In this document: piece by piece, positions 35,106 to 44,091 of the stretch
Numbering within the stretch: the first letter of the stretch is position 1
Layout of the letters: every line of letters begins with the position of its first letter
Assembly (NCBI RefSeq): GCF_000424105.1
Contig: NZ_AUJG01000007.1
Span: 53,157 to 117,156, forward strand
DNA length: 64,000 nucleotides
Direction of reading: 5' to 3'
From: Lachnospira multipara ATCC 19207
GTDB lineage: Bacteria > Bacillota > Clostridia > Lachnospirales > Lachnospiraceae
The notes under the pieces: generated by a model
The model's input: only the letters and a program-made list of their open reading frames with translations
The model's database searches: none
Told to the model about the DNA's origin: nothing
Made by a program: the position numbers and the translations under genes

Positions 35106-35857
35106 ATTATTTCTCCTTTATTTTCAATAAATTCTCTTTGAGTATTCTCTAATACATATCTCTTGTACTCCGTTCCGTACTTAGAAAATGATACTGGATA
35201 GACTCTTAATTCTGATAAAATCTTCGTAAACCACATAGGAACCGCGCCACTGATTTTAATTTCCATTAAAACCTGGTCTGCTTCTAATAATTGCTTTCCA
35301 TACTGGCCTTTTTCTAGTGCAACATCATATCGTCTTGTCTGAATGTTTGTGTCAAATGTTACTCTGAAATCGCCATCATTTTTTTCAAAGTATGCATATC
35401 TATCATAAGAAAGATATAACTTAGGTTTTACCTTGTAGAAATCTTTAAAATAGTCGATTTCTTGTAAGACTTGAGTATTAATCTTTCCTGAAGCGGGTGT
35501 TGGTGGATTGTCATTAAGTATATAATTATAGGCATCTTTAAGAGTCATAGAAGTACGTCTCTTATTAACTATGCCGTCATACTTCTTCTTTATTTCTATA
35601 AAAACCTTATCATCTAGTGATGGTGTGCCATATGCTCTCATTCTTAATTTTTCTTTATACACAGGCTTTTCAATAGAAGCTCTTATAAGGGCATCATTAT
35701 CTGTATCAAAATATATATTACTTATTGTGTATGGCTTACCATTTATATTGTATTTATCCATATCCATATGATCTTCAATTCTAGTTAAAAGCTTTCTAAA
35801 ACTTTTCTTTGTCAGCATGTACTTTTTTTCATATCTATTAAATACTTCAATAGCCAT
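35057..35857 (-). CDS. VTC-domain polyphosphate polymerase-like protein
   Basis: VTC domains are triphosphate-tunnel enzymes; the yeast Vtc4 version makes polyphosphate from ATP. The 266 residues contain the basic and acidic tunnel motifs: NRYEKKYMLTKK, ISNIYFDTDND, EKLRMRAYG, KVFIEIKKKYDGIVNKRR, FRVTFDTNIQTR, LMEIKISGAVP and the final SKYGTEYKRYV. All look intact, so activity is plausible. I start at the ATG MAIEVFNRYEKK, with AAGGAG 5 bases upstream. The overlapping DUF4956 gene is its partner. Confidence 0.9.
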   Translation of the reverse strand: MAIEVFNRYEKKYMLTKKSFRKLLTRIEDHMDMDKYNINGKPYTISNIYFDTDNDALIRASIEKPVYKEKLRMRAYGTPSLDDKVFIEIKKKYDGIVNKRRTSMTLKDAYNYILNDNPPTPASGKINTQVLQEIDYFKDFYKVKPKLYLSYDRYAYFEKNDGDFRVTFDTNIQTRRYDVALEKGQYGKQLLEADQVLMEIKISGAVPMWFTKILSELRVYPVSFSKYGTEYKRYVLENTQREFIENKGEIICSNQFYPQLQAVASL

Positions 35858-35961
35858 AACTACTCCTTTCAATTAAATACTAATGTATCTCCTCTTTACA
35901 TTTATTATGTTAATTGAAATATGTGTTTTAATTGTGGATGAAAAAAGACTTCTTTGTGAAC

Positions 35962-35998
35962 AAAAAAGGTTATCAAGTTTTGCTACTTGATAACCTTT
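35962..35998 (-). terminator. Terminator after the ABC transporter operon
   Basis: Thirteen-base perfect arms (35965-35977 with 35986-35998; AAAGGTTATCAAG) and an 8-base loop, followed on the minus strand by six T. The remaining part of the 35858-36028 gap has no other clear signal. Confidence 0.88.
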
Positions 35999-36028
35999 TA
36001 TAATTTCTAATCTTTGATTTTACCTAAT

Positions 36029-36700
36029 CTAAGCATTTTTTATATCATCTATTATTTTCCCATCCATTAGCTTAATAATTCTATCTGTTTTATTAGCCAC
36101 CTTTTCATCATGTGTAACAATAATAACTGTTTTTCCTTCTTTATTAATACTGCGTAAGATATCTGTTACTTCTTCACCCATTTTTTGATCTAATGCACCC
36201 GTAGGTTCATCAGCAAGAATTAAATTTGTATCAAGTGCTAGAGCTCTTGCAATTGCTACTCTTTGTCTTTGTCCACCTGATAATTTATTAATTTTTTTAT
36301 TCTTCTCTTCTAACAAATTCATCTTTTCTAATAAAGATAAGGTCTTAGTCTTTCTTGATCTTACTTTGTTAATTAATAAAGGTAATTCTACATTTTCATA
36401 ACATGTAAAATTTTCTAATAAGGCATAATCTTGAAATATAAAGCTTATATTATCTCTTCTAAATTTTTCTTTTTTTCTTTTTTTAAGTGAAGTTATATTA
36501 TTATCATTTATATACACCTCACCTTTACTTACATCATCAAAGCATGCAATAATATTTAGCAAAGTAGATTTTCCTGAACCAGATGGGCCCATTATAGAAA
36601 CCATTTCTCCATCATTGATTTTTAAATTAATATCATCTAAAGCGACTTTATTATAATCACCATCTTTAAAAACTTTTGTTAACCCCTTAATATCTATCAT
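36029..36700 (-). CDS. ABC transporter ATPase, MacB/LolD type
   Basis: A 223-residue ATPase of the type that powers FtsX-like permeases by mechanotransmission. Walker A GPSGSGKSTL, Q-loop FIFQDYALL, signature LSGGQRQRVAIARAL, Walker B LILADEPTGALD and H-loop IIVTHDE are all intact. It starts 2 bases after the upstream permease stop, with the AAGGAG inside the end of that gene. With the two permeases it forms one transporter, which usually exports or removes peptides or lipids. Confidence 0.93.
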   Translation of the reverse strand: MIDIKGLTKVFKDGDYNKVALDDINLKINDGEMVSIMGPSGSGKSTLLNIIACFDDVSKGEVYINDNNITSLKKRKKEKFRRDNISFIFQDYALLENFTCYENVELPLLINKVRSRKTKTLSLLEKMNLLEEKNKKINKLSGGQRQRVAIARALALDTNLILADEPTGALDQKMGEEVTDILRSINKEGKTVIIVTHDEKVANKTDRIIKLMDGKIIDDIKNA

Positions 36701-36702
36701 AA

Positions 36703-37812
36703 CTACTCCTTTAATCTCATGCTTGTAATATTTAATTTTGTCATTTTTATATATGGATATATCATAGATAAAGCTGTAACTAATAATATAACTATAAACA
36801 TACTTATTATATTCTTAGCATCAACACTAAAATACATTAATCCATTCATTCCAATTGTATTTAATAATGTAGCAACTAATCCATATAAAATTAATGTAAA
36901 GCTACTAATAACAACAAATGATATCATTAATCTTTTTATGATGAATGAATTTTTTGCGCCAAGAATTTTATAAATTACTATTTCTTTTTTATAGTCTAGG
37001 AAATAGAATTCCGATATTACAATACAATTACATAAACTAAATAACAAAATACATATTTTTTTGCTAATGTTATTTCTAGCTAAAGTTTTTCCAATTTCAC
37101 TTTCTCCTCTACCATAAAGTTGATATGAATCTATAGCAGCGTCATTATTACATGTTTTTATTGCAACATAAACATCTTCATAAATATCACTTACATTAAT
37201 TTCATTTGATAAAATCTCTATATTAAAATACGTAAGCTCGTTAATTCTACTTATTATATTATCTCCAATATTATTTACATTTAATATAATTTTATAATCC
37301 CAAAAATCTGAATATTTACTCCCTAATATACCACATACCTCATATTTTTCGTTATCAAGAGTAATATATTTTTTCCCATTTTCTTCATATGTATATTTAC
37401 ATTTATCTCTACCTATTGCTACAAGATTTTTCCCTTTATCATCCGGATCTGTGCCTGGTATATGTCCCTCTATTAATTTGTAGGGCAATTCTTCATTTAA
37501 AGCTATAATAAGGTCTGCTATATATGACGAATTTGCTTCTTTATAATTTACAGCCAAGCCTTTTGTAATAATAATATTAGCTTTATCAATATTCTTTAAA
37601 TCCTCTGATATAAAAGAGGAATCAGAAGATTTCATTATTTCCATTTTTATTCTTGATTTATATACAGATTCTATCCTATCCTTTTCTTTTAATTCAGCAA
37701 TATTAAGTGTATTTAGAATTCCAAATACACTTATATAGATTGCAAATTGCCCTATCATAACAAATATTAATATCATTTTATGTCTAAAAAGTATATTTAT
37801 TATTTTTTTCAT
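36703..37812 (-). CDS. FtsX-like permease, subunit B of the peptide cassette
   Basis: A 369-residue membrane protein: an N-terminal helix (about 12-33), a large extracellular MacB-like domain (about 40-250), then three C-terminal helices (about 250-268, 290-312, 330-350). This is the MacB/FtsX topology, but the sequence is divergent. It is very AT-rich. It lies 18 bases after the other permease and just before the ATPase. A partner of the 400-residue permease in a heterodimer is likely. Confidence 0.85.
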   Translation of the reverse strand: MKKIINILFRHKMILIFVMIGQFAIYISVFGILNTLNIAELKEKDRIESVYKSRIKMEIMKSSDSSFISEDLKNIDKANIIITKGLAVNYKEANSSYIADLIIALNEELPYKLIEGHIPGTDPDDKGKNLVAIGRDKCKYTYEENGKKYITLDNEKYEVCGILGSKYSDFWDYKIILNVNNIGDNIISRINELTYFNIEILSNEINVSDIYEDVYVAIKTCNNDAAIDSYQLYGRGESEIGKTLARNNISKKICILLFSLCNCIVISEFYFLDYKKEIVIYKILGAKNSFIIKRLMISFVVISSFTLILYGLVATLLNTIGMNGLMYFSVDAKNIISMFIVILLVTALSMIYPYIKMTKLNITSMRLKE

Positions 37813-37830
37813 TTCTAATCCACCTCTAGT

Positions 37831-39033
37831 TTAATTATTACTATGAATTAACTCTGGTATTTTATATCTATTTATTAGAATAACCGGAATCATACTTGAA
37901 ATTACTATAATAAGAGATGCAATAAGAAATAATACTAATGGCAAAATAATCATTGTACTATATAATGTTATCTTATAAGGCAAATTTGATGGGTAATATG
38001 CTAATTTTATAATAATGCTTCCATTATATAACTTTTGATTAATGGTCCAAGCAATTATTGCTGCTAAATAGACTATAATTGCATTCTGTTTGATGATTAA
38101 AAATGATATCTTTCTTCTACTATATGTACATATAGATAAAATACCATATTGCCTTTTTTCAATCATTACATATGTTATTGTCATTATAGTTATAGTAATT
38201 ATATTAACTAGTAATACTACAATTAAAATATAAAGATTGGGACTATGAAGAATATTATTATCTTCCTGTGCTTCTAATATTTCCTCTCCCCTATTTATAA
38301 CTTGTATGTTGATGTTATCACTTTCTGCAATTTTTAAAATTTCCTCTTTTGCAAGATTATAATCACCTTCATCTACGTAGAAATTTATATAATGCCAATT
38401 ATAAAATTGATAATCCTCTACATTATCTACAATAGCAACAAATGAATCATCCAAATTATATAAATCAGAATTAAACCAGCCCCCAAATAAATCTGATTCA
38501 TGATACATAGCATCATCTTTATCTAAATAGCCATAAACCTTACACTGTTTTCCACTGCTTAAATTAATAACATCACCTATATCAAACTTATTTCTCAAAT
38601 TGTAACCTACTACAACCGGTATATATTCTGTATCTTTTAACATATTCTCTTTTAATTCATTTTCCACACTTATACTATATGAAGCTAACATACTTTCATC
38701 AATAATATAAAGTTCTGCATTTATCCCTTCATAAATATACTCTGTGGAATTAAAACCAATACCTTTTATATATTCACTTTTTTCAAAATCTTGCTTTACT
38801 TTTTTTATATCAATATTTCCTGATTCAACATCATCAGTCATTTTTATCAATCCAACTCGACTTTCATTTATTGAAAACATATTGTGAATTCTTTGAGTAT
38901 AAACTTTATTAGATATACTTTCCATCAATTCATTGGAAATCATATAAAAAGAAATTATTGTCATTATTGTCATAACAAATATAGATAATGGTCTTTTCAT
39001 AAATATTCTGTAAATTAATCTAGCATCTACCAT
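37831..39033 (-). CDS. FtsX-like permease, subunit A of the peptide cassette
   Basis: A 400-residue membrane protein with the same topology as its neighbour: one N-terminal helix (about 15-35), an extracellular domain (about 40-255), and three C-terminal helices. I start at ATG MVDARLIYRIF, with AGAGG 6 bases upstream. The two permeases share topology but little sequence. It follows the secreted-peptide gene by 99 bases, with a strong hairpin in between. Confidence 0.85.
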   Translation of the reverse strand: MVDARLIYRIFMKRPLSIFVMTIMTIISFYMISNELMESISNKVYTQRIHNMFSINESRVGLIKMTDDVESGNIDIKKVKQDFEKSEYIKGIGFNSTEYIYEGINAELYIIDESMLASYSISVENELKENMLKDTEYIPVVVGYNLRNKFDIGDVINLSSGKQCKVYGYLDKDDAMYHESDLFGGWFNSDLYNLDDSFVAIVDNVEDYQFYNWHYINFYVDEGDYNLAKEEILKIAESDNINIQVINRGEEILEAQEDNNILHSPNLYILIVVLLVNIITITIMTITYVMIEKRQYGILSICTYSRRKISFLIIKQNAIIVYLAAIIAWTINQKLYNGSIIIKLAYYPSNLPYKITLYSTMIILPLVLFLIASLIIVISSMIPVILINRYKIPELIHSNN

Positions 39034-39077
39034 ATTCACCCTCTATTATATCGCCTTTTTTAATCTATAATCTTTAG

Positions 39078-39107
39078 GCAAGTAGATTATTATTATAATC
39101 TACTTGC
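39078..39107 (-). promoter_or_regulatory. Strong hairpin between secreted peptide and transporter genes
   Basis: Thirteen perfect pairs (39078-39090 with 39095-39107; GCAAGTAGATTAT) and a 4-base loop. On the minus strand no T-run follows, so it is not a standard terminator. It may stabilise the short peptide mRNA or cause partial termination. Confidence 0.6.
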
Positions 39108-39132
39108 TAAATTTTATAAATATTAATTACTA

Positions 39133-39492
39133 TTACTTATACAATGTAATACTATACACTGGGTAAGAATTCTTATATGTTTTGTGTTCCGTTACATAAT
39201 CTTCTATGTATTCATAACCGCTTGTGTAACTAACATCTTCATTTTTCACACCAGAATGTATTGTTTCAAAATCACCATCCTCATATGTCTTTGTTATTTT
39301 AACTGATGATTGTTGTGCACCATTTCTTCTTACTGTACCAGCATTAATTTTATACACCCTATCTCTTCCTTCTACATTTCGATACGCATATCCATATGTT
39401 CCAACATTCTCCCCTGCATATACCAATGCTAATGAAGACAATATAACTGACGATGTCAATAACGCCGCTACAAAAAATCTTTTTAGTTTCAT
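39133..39492 (-). CDS. Small Sec-secreted peptide linked to an ABC transporter
   Basis: A 119-residue protein with a classical signal peptide (MKLKRFFVAALLTSSVILSS, then LALVYAGE), cleavage predicted after VYA near residue 26. The mature part, about 93 residues, has no cysteine, is rich in Tyr, Ser, Thr and charged residues, and contains aromatic motifs such as VGTYGYAYRNVEGRDRVY and YTSGYEYIEDY. It has its own strong promoter and a GGGAGGG ribosome site, which suggests high expression. The adjacent MacB-like transporter suggests a bacteriocin- or signal-like product with self-protection; the layout is reminiscent of lactococcin 972 loci, but I see no convincing sequence match. Confidence 0.65.
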   Translation of the reverse strand: MKLKRFFVAALLTSSVILSSLALVYAGENVGTYGYAYRNVEGRDRVYKINAGTVRRNGAQQSSVKITKTYEDGDFETIHSGVKNEDVSYTSGYEYIEDYVTEHKTYKNSYPVYSITLYK

Positions 39493-39549
39493 AAATCCCT
39501 CCCATTTATAAAAAAGTTTTATAAATTTATTTTATCATAATTTTTATAT

Positions 39550-39578
39550 ATTACAATAGATTGGCTTTAATCGGTCAA
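39550..39578 (-). promoter_or_regulatory. Strong sigma-A promoter of the secreted peptide operon
   Basis: Minus strand: -35 TTGACC (39573-39578), exactly 17 bases, -10 TGTAAT (39550-39555). Each hexamer differs from consensus at one position. Leader of about 50 bases before a GGGAGGG. Confidence 0.7.
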
Positions 39579-39601
39579 AATCATTTTTCAAATATACTAA
39601 A

Positions 39602-39646
39602 AACAAAAAAGAAGAGCTATAATAACAAAACATATTATAGCCCTTC
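39602..39646 (-). terminator. Terminator after mscS
   Basis: Thirteen-base arms (39611-39623 with 39634-39646; core GCTATAAT/ATTATAGC, with one mismatch) then six T on the minus strand. It separates mscS from the peptide promoter. Confidence 0.83.
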
Positions 39647-39679
39647 CAATAGCACTTAATTTTACTCAAAAGTCATATC

Positions 39680-40564
39680 TTATTTAATTATATGCACATC
39701 CATTTGGTTATATGGAATACTAATATTATTCTTTTCAAGTTCTTCTTTATATTCTTCTAGCAATTCAAATTTTGTATCCCAATAATCTTCAGTTTTTAGC
39801 CATGTTCTTGTCTCAAGTGTTACACAAGAATCATCTAAACTCTTAACAATAACTCTAGGTTCTTTTCCAGCTGATGTAAGGATATTTTTTCTCTTTGCAA
39901 TAATTTCAGATAAAACTCTTTTTGCATCCTTAATATCAGCCTCATAAGATATTCCCACTTCAATATCAAGTCTACGTAAATTTTCTGCACCAACATTTGT
40001 AATATTAGAATTACTAAGTGTACCATTTGGTAACATGATTACTTTATTATCAACTGTTCTAAGTTTAGTATAAAGAATACCTATAGAAACTACACTACCC
40101 TCAGAATTTTGCGCCACAATATAATCACCAATAGTAAATGGTTTAAATATAAGTATCAAAACTCCTCCTGCAAAATTAGACAAACTTCCTTGTAGTGACA
40201 TACCAATAGCCAGGGCACCTGTACCTAAAAGTGTTATTAAGGAAGTAGTTTGAAATCCCAATGTATCAACTACAATAATAAATAAGAAAATGTATAAAAG
40301 CACTCTTGCTGCTGATAACACAAAAGTTTTAACCCCTTCATCTAGCTTTCCCCTATCAAGCACTTTCCTTAAAAACTTTCCTACTGCCTTAATTATCTTT
40401 TTTCCAATAATCCATATTACAATTGCAAGAACAAGAGTACCCACTGCTCCTACTGCCCAATTGCAAAAATCAGTAATTAGATTCATTAAATTTTCTTTTG
40501 AAAAAAAAGTTGTCATCTGTGTAGTTGCATTATTTACAGATGTAGAATTTAATACTTCTAACAT
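39680..40564 (-). CDS. mscS: Small-conductance mechanosensitive channel MscS
   Basis: A heptameric membrane channel that opens on osmotic downshock. The 294 residues have three N-terminal helices, with the pore-lining third helix in TSLITLLGTGALAIGMSLQG and the beta domain starting SNFAGGVLILIFKPFTIGDYI. The family motif LPNGTLSNSNITNV is present, followed by the C-terminal alpha/beta domain. It begins 13 bases after the branching-enzyme-like gene and ends at a terminator. Confidence 0.94.
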   Translation of the reverse strand: MLEVLNSTSVNNATTQMTTFFSKENLMNLITDFCNWAVGAVGTLVLAIVIWIIGKKIIKAVGKFLRKVLDRGKLDEGVKTFVLSAARVLLYIFLFIIVVDTLGFQTTSLITLLGTGALAIGMSLQGSLSNFAGGVLILIFKPFTIGDYIVAQNSEGSVVSIGILYTKLRTVDNKVIMLPNGTLSNSNITNVGAENLRRLDIEVGISYEADIKDAKRVLSEIIAKRKNILTSAGKEPRVIVKSLDDSCVTLETRTWLKTEDYWDTKFELLEEYKEELEKNNISIPYNQMDVHIIK

Positions 40565-40577
40565 AAATCAAACCATC

Positions 40578-43061
40578 CTATTTCTTAGTTCTTTTACTTG
40601 TAGACTTCTTAGACTTATCATCTACTAAATTAAGCTTAGCTCTTAACTTCTCTAAGCGTAATTTTGTCTCTTCGTCTATTCTTATAGAGGCTTTAATTGC
40701 TTCCTTTGCTTTTCTTTCAGCCTCTTCCTTAGCCCTAACAGCTTCATCAGCTTTTTGTTTAGCCTTCTTTTCTGCTTCAAGGGCAACTCTTGCCTCTTCT
40801 TCTGCTTTAGTTGCTAATTCTTTAGCTATTTTAGCTTTATCCTCAGCATTCTTTTTAGCAACTGCAGCCTCCTTTAATATCTTATTCTCTTCAATTTCTT
40901 CTTCTGTATAAGCCTCACATTCATAACAAACAGCACTAAATCCTGGAATATCAATATCAATAAATTTTCTTGCATCAGGATGTTCGTCTTCTCTATCTGA
41001 TCTATATACAGTTTTTGTTTTAGCCAAATTTCCACCAAATTCTTTTAAAGAAGAATTAAAACATTCCTTATATTTACCTTCTTCACAAACGAATAATCTA
41101 TATGCTTTTCTTTCTACTGGTGTAAAGTTAAATACTACTGTTAAAATCTTACCCTTTGCAGATTTTCTTGCAAAGCTTAAAACAGTCTCTGTTGCATTAT
41201 TATTTTCTAACCATTCAAAAGAATCTTCATTATTATCATTCTTAAATACATCTGCATATTTATCTAAGAAGCCATTTAATGACTTAATATAGTTTTCTCT
41301 ATTCTCATCAACTAATTCCCACGCTTCCTTTTTTGCAGGATTTGTCATATCAAATCCTAAATCTTGACCAAAAGCAATCATCTTAGAACCTGGATAGAAA
41401 TAAAGATAAGCAAGAGCTGTACGTAAATCGGATTTTTTTTCTTCATCATCTTTACCAGCTGCTAATGAGTAAAGAGAAACTCCAGTTCCATAAAGGTCTG
41501 CACTTGAAAATTTCTGAATAAATTTCTCATTAAAATGATAAACCATAGGGAAGGTTAAATTCTCATATAAGCCTTTTCTAAATAAAGGATCTTGTTCATA
41601 GAAATTTAAATATTCCTCTGTCCAGTTCTTGTTTTGTAAATAATCAAATCCTAAATTATCACCATCAAAAGTCTTTGTAATTCCAATCCAGCCACTAGTT
41701 TCATCAGCTATAGTAATTATGCCTTCTTTAGTTGCAATCTTATTTACCTTCTTAATAAAATCAATTGCTGCTAAATTCTCATTACCACCATAAATATTAG
41801 GAATCCAGCTTCCTGCTTCCTTGCCATAATCAAGATATAACATAGATGCAAGGCTATCTATTCTAATTCCATCAATTGAGAAATTCTCAATCCAGTAATA
41901 CAAGCTACTATAAAGGAAAGATAAAACACAGTTGTTATAATAATCATAGGTATAAACATCCCATGTTTCATCTTTTTCCAAAATAGGCTTTAACCCGCCA
42001 TAAATATTAGTTCCGTTAAACTTATCTAAGCCTCTAGCATCTGTTCCAAAGTAAGCGCAATTCCAATCAATAATTACTCCAATGCCATTTTTATGGAATT
42101 CATTAACAAATTCAAGGAAGTCCTTTGGGCTACCAAATCTAGAACTAGGAGCAAACATAGAAACTGTTGTGTATCCATAGGTCTTATCATTTAGGTAGTG
42201 TGCTACTGGCATTAAATCAATATAGTTATAGCCAACCTTTTTAACATAGGAAATAATATCATTTGCCAAATACTTATAAGTCTTCGCTTCTGATTTCTTA
42301 CTCCAGGCATCTAGATTTAATTCATAGATTCTAATAGGGGCATCACTATTTTTAGTCTTAAATTTAACTATATTAGCCTCTAATTTATCTTCCATAACAA
42401 TACAGCAATCTTCAGGCTTTTTTGACATCTCAATTGCGTAAGGGTCAAACTTTCTATAAACCTTTTGACCTCTAATCTTAATCTCATATAGATACTTAGC
42501 CCCAGCAGTAACTCCAGGAATGAAGAGCTGGAAAATACCTCTATCATCAATTTTTTCCATCTGATGAATACGTCCATCCCAGTTGTTAAAATCTGCTACC
42601 ACACTAACTCTAATTGCATCTTCTACCCAAACAGTAAATAGACAGCCTTCTACTCCATCAATACTAGTTAACTTAGGGCTAAAGATTTCATTTGCCTTAT
42701 ACTCCATACCTGCAAAGAAGTTTTTAAAAACTGTTGCTTTTGAAAATGTATCAAAGGAATAAGCATCTTTATAGCTAATAGTCTTACCCTTAACATCCTC
42801 TATAATTACACTATAATCTAGCTTTTTCTTTTTTGAAGGAATAAGACATGCAAAAAAGCCAGCCTCATCTACCTTTTCTAATTCATAATTCTTTCCATCT
42901 ACCTTAACCGCCACAGCTACTGCATCTGGTCTAAAAATCTGGATTAAATTACCTTCCTTAATTGAATGTGATCCCAGTAAACTAAAGGGATTACTAGCTT
43001 CTGCATAAACAATCCCTTCAATTTCTGGCCAATTCATAACGCTGTACAATTTCTTATTCAT
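40578..43061 (-). CDS. GlgB-like GH13 protein with altered active site and coiled-coil tail
   Basis: An 827-residue relative of 1,4-alpha-glucan branching enzyme. Two N-terminal CBM48-like domains (about 10-110 and 125-220) precede a GH13 barrel. The nucleophile D402 (DGIRIDSLASMLYLDY) and acid E454 (ITIADETSGW) are present. However region I reads DWNCAYFG, with Tyr where GlgB has His, and region IV reads PMVYHFNEKF, with Phe where the stabilising Asp of SHDEV stands. The final 110 residues are a Lys/Glu/Ala-rich coiled coil ending SKRTKK, absent from GlgB. I start at MNKKLYSVMNW, 7 bases after GGGAGG. It may be a glycogen-binding or regulatory homologue rather than an active enzyme. Confidence 0.85.
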   Translation of the reverse strand: MNKKLYSVMNWPEIEGIVYAEASNPFSLLGSHSIKEGNLIQIFRPDAVAVAVKVDGKNYELEKVDEAGFFACLIPSKKKKLDYSVIIEDVKGKTISYKDAYSFDTFSKATVFKNFFAGMEYKANEIFSPKLTSIDGVEGCLFTVWVEDAIRVSVVADFNNWDGRIHQMEKIDDRGIFQLFIPGVTAGAKYLYEIKIRGQKVYRKFDPYAIEMSKKPEDCCIVMEDKLEANIVKFKTKNSDAPIRIYELNLDAWSKKSEAKTYKYLANDIISYVKKVGYNYIDLMPVAHYLNDKTYGYTTVSMFAPSSRFGSPKDFLEFVNEFHKNGIGVIIDWNCAYFGTDARGLDKFNGTNIYGGLKPILEKDETWDVYTYDYYNNCVLSFLYSSLYYWIENFSIDGIRIDSLASMLYLDYGKEAGSWIPNIYGGNENLAAIDFIKKVNKIATKEGIITIADETSGWIGITKTFDGDNLGFDYLQNKNWTEEYLNFYEQDPLFRKGLYENLTFPMVYHFNEKFIQKFSSADLYGTGVSLYSLAAGKDDEEKKSDLRTALAYLYFYPGSKMIAFGQDLGFDMTNPAKKEAWELVDENRENYIKSLNGFLDKYADVFKNDNNEDSFEWLENNNATETVLSFARKSAKGKILTVVFNFTPVERKAYRLFVCEEGKYKECFNSSLKEFGGNLAKTKTVYRSDREDEHPDARKFIDIDIPGFSAVCYECEAYTEEEIEENKILKEAAVAKKNAEDKAKIAKELATKAEEEARVALEAEKKAKQKADEAVRAKEEAERKAKEAIKASIRIDEETKLRLEKLRAKLNLVDDKSKKSTSKRTKK

Positions 43062-43108
43062 TTTTCTACCTCCCATTTTATATCTACTCTTTTACAATTT
43101 CTCCATTA

Positions 43109-44044
43109 CTATAAGACAATTTCTCCCAAGACAAAATTCCTAAACATCTTAGTCCATATAGCAAGACTTGGTTCATAATGACCTAGGTTTTTAGATGCGG
43201 TTTCCCTAGTTCCTAAAGCTGAGCCATGATGTCCCTTTGGAAATACATGATATTCAAAAGGAATATTGTTAGCCTCAAGGCTTTCTGCCATTAGTAAAGA
43301 ATTCTTTACTGGCACTGAAGCATCACTGAAAGTATGCCAAAGGAAAGTTGTTGGAGTATCCTTTGTGACACATTTTTCCAAAGACAATTCTTCATAAAGA
43401 TAATCCCTATCTCCTGTTAGCATTCCACCTGTTAAATCTCCATCCTGGCCAGCAATTCCTTCTAGTCTTTGACCTTCTAATTCGTTTTTAGTGCCACCAT
43501 ATATAAGTCTTTCAAAAGAAGCTCTATGAGCACATTCTCCTGAAGAAATAACAGGATAGCCAAGCATCATCTTGTTAGGCTTTATATATTCCCTATCACA
43601 ATTTAGCTCCTTTAAGATGGGGTCAACTTCCCTAGTATTCCACTTAGTTCCAAGAAGTCCTGCCACATGAGCACCTGCTGAAAAACCTGCAATTACAATA
43701 TTATCTGGATTAGTATCCCATTTTGCTGCATTATCTCTAACATATTTCATAGCAGCACAGGCTTCATATAACTGGCAAGGATAAGTATTTGGCATAAGCG
43801 AATATCGAACAACTATTGCATTAAAGCCATAATCCATCATCTTAATTGCAATAGGTTCTGCCTCTCTTACAGAATGATGGTGATAACCCCCTCCTGGGAA
43901 AATAACAATTAAAGGTCTATTAAACTTATCCTGATCATTAGGATAAGAATCCTTAATATAAGTTGTTATTGTCGCTTTTTTACAATCGTGTTTTAGACCT
44001 AATTTTTCGTAGTCTATATCGATTTCAAAGCTTTCGTGAATCAT
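43109..44044 (-). CDS. Alpha/beta hydrolase, acetylesterase-like
   Basis: A 311-residue serine hydrolase of the BD-FAE/acetylxylan-esterase-like group. The oxyanion region is PGGGYHHHSVREAEP, the nucleophile is in GFSAGAHVAG, and the catalytic acid and His lie in HTFSDASVPV and PKGHHGSALG. No signal peptide is visible, so it acts in the cytoplasm, probably removing acyl groups from imported oligosaccharides. In a genome with a surface pectin enzyme, deacetylation of pectic or xylan fragments is plausible. It lies 47 bases after DUF1015 and 47 before the GH13 gene. Confidence 0.85.
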   Translation of the reverse strand: MIHESFEIDIDYEKLGLKHDCKKATITTYIKDSYPNDQDKFNRPLIVIFPGGGYHHHSVREAEPIAIKMMDYGFNAIVVRYSLMPNTYPCQLYEACAAMKYVRDNAAKWDTNPDNIVIAGFSAGAHVAGLLGTKWNTREVDPILKELNCDREYIKPNKMMLGYPVISSGECAHRASFERLIYGGTKNELEGQRLEGIAGQDGDLTGGMLTGDRDYLYEELSLEKCVTKDTPTTFLWHTFSDASVPVKNSLLMAESLEANNIPFEYHVFPKGHHGSALGTRETASKNLGHYEPSLAIWTKMFRNFVLGEIVL

Positions 44045-44091
44045 AATAATACCTCTTATATTTCCAATAAAATTTTTAAGAATTTATTTGA

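Noticed and set aside
39133..39492. Lactococcin 972 family assignment of the small secreted peptide
   Set aside because: The gene layout is similar, but the mature sequence lacks convincing family motifs, and the permeases are two separate FtsX-type proteins and not one large DUF1430 protein.
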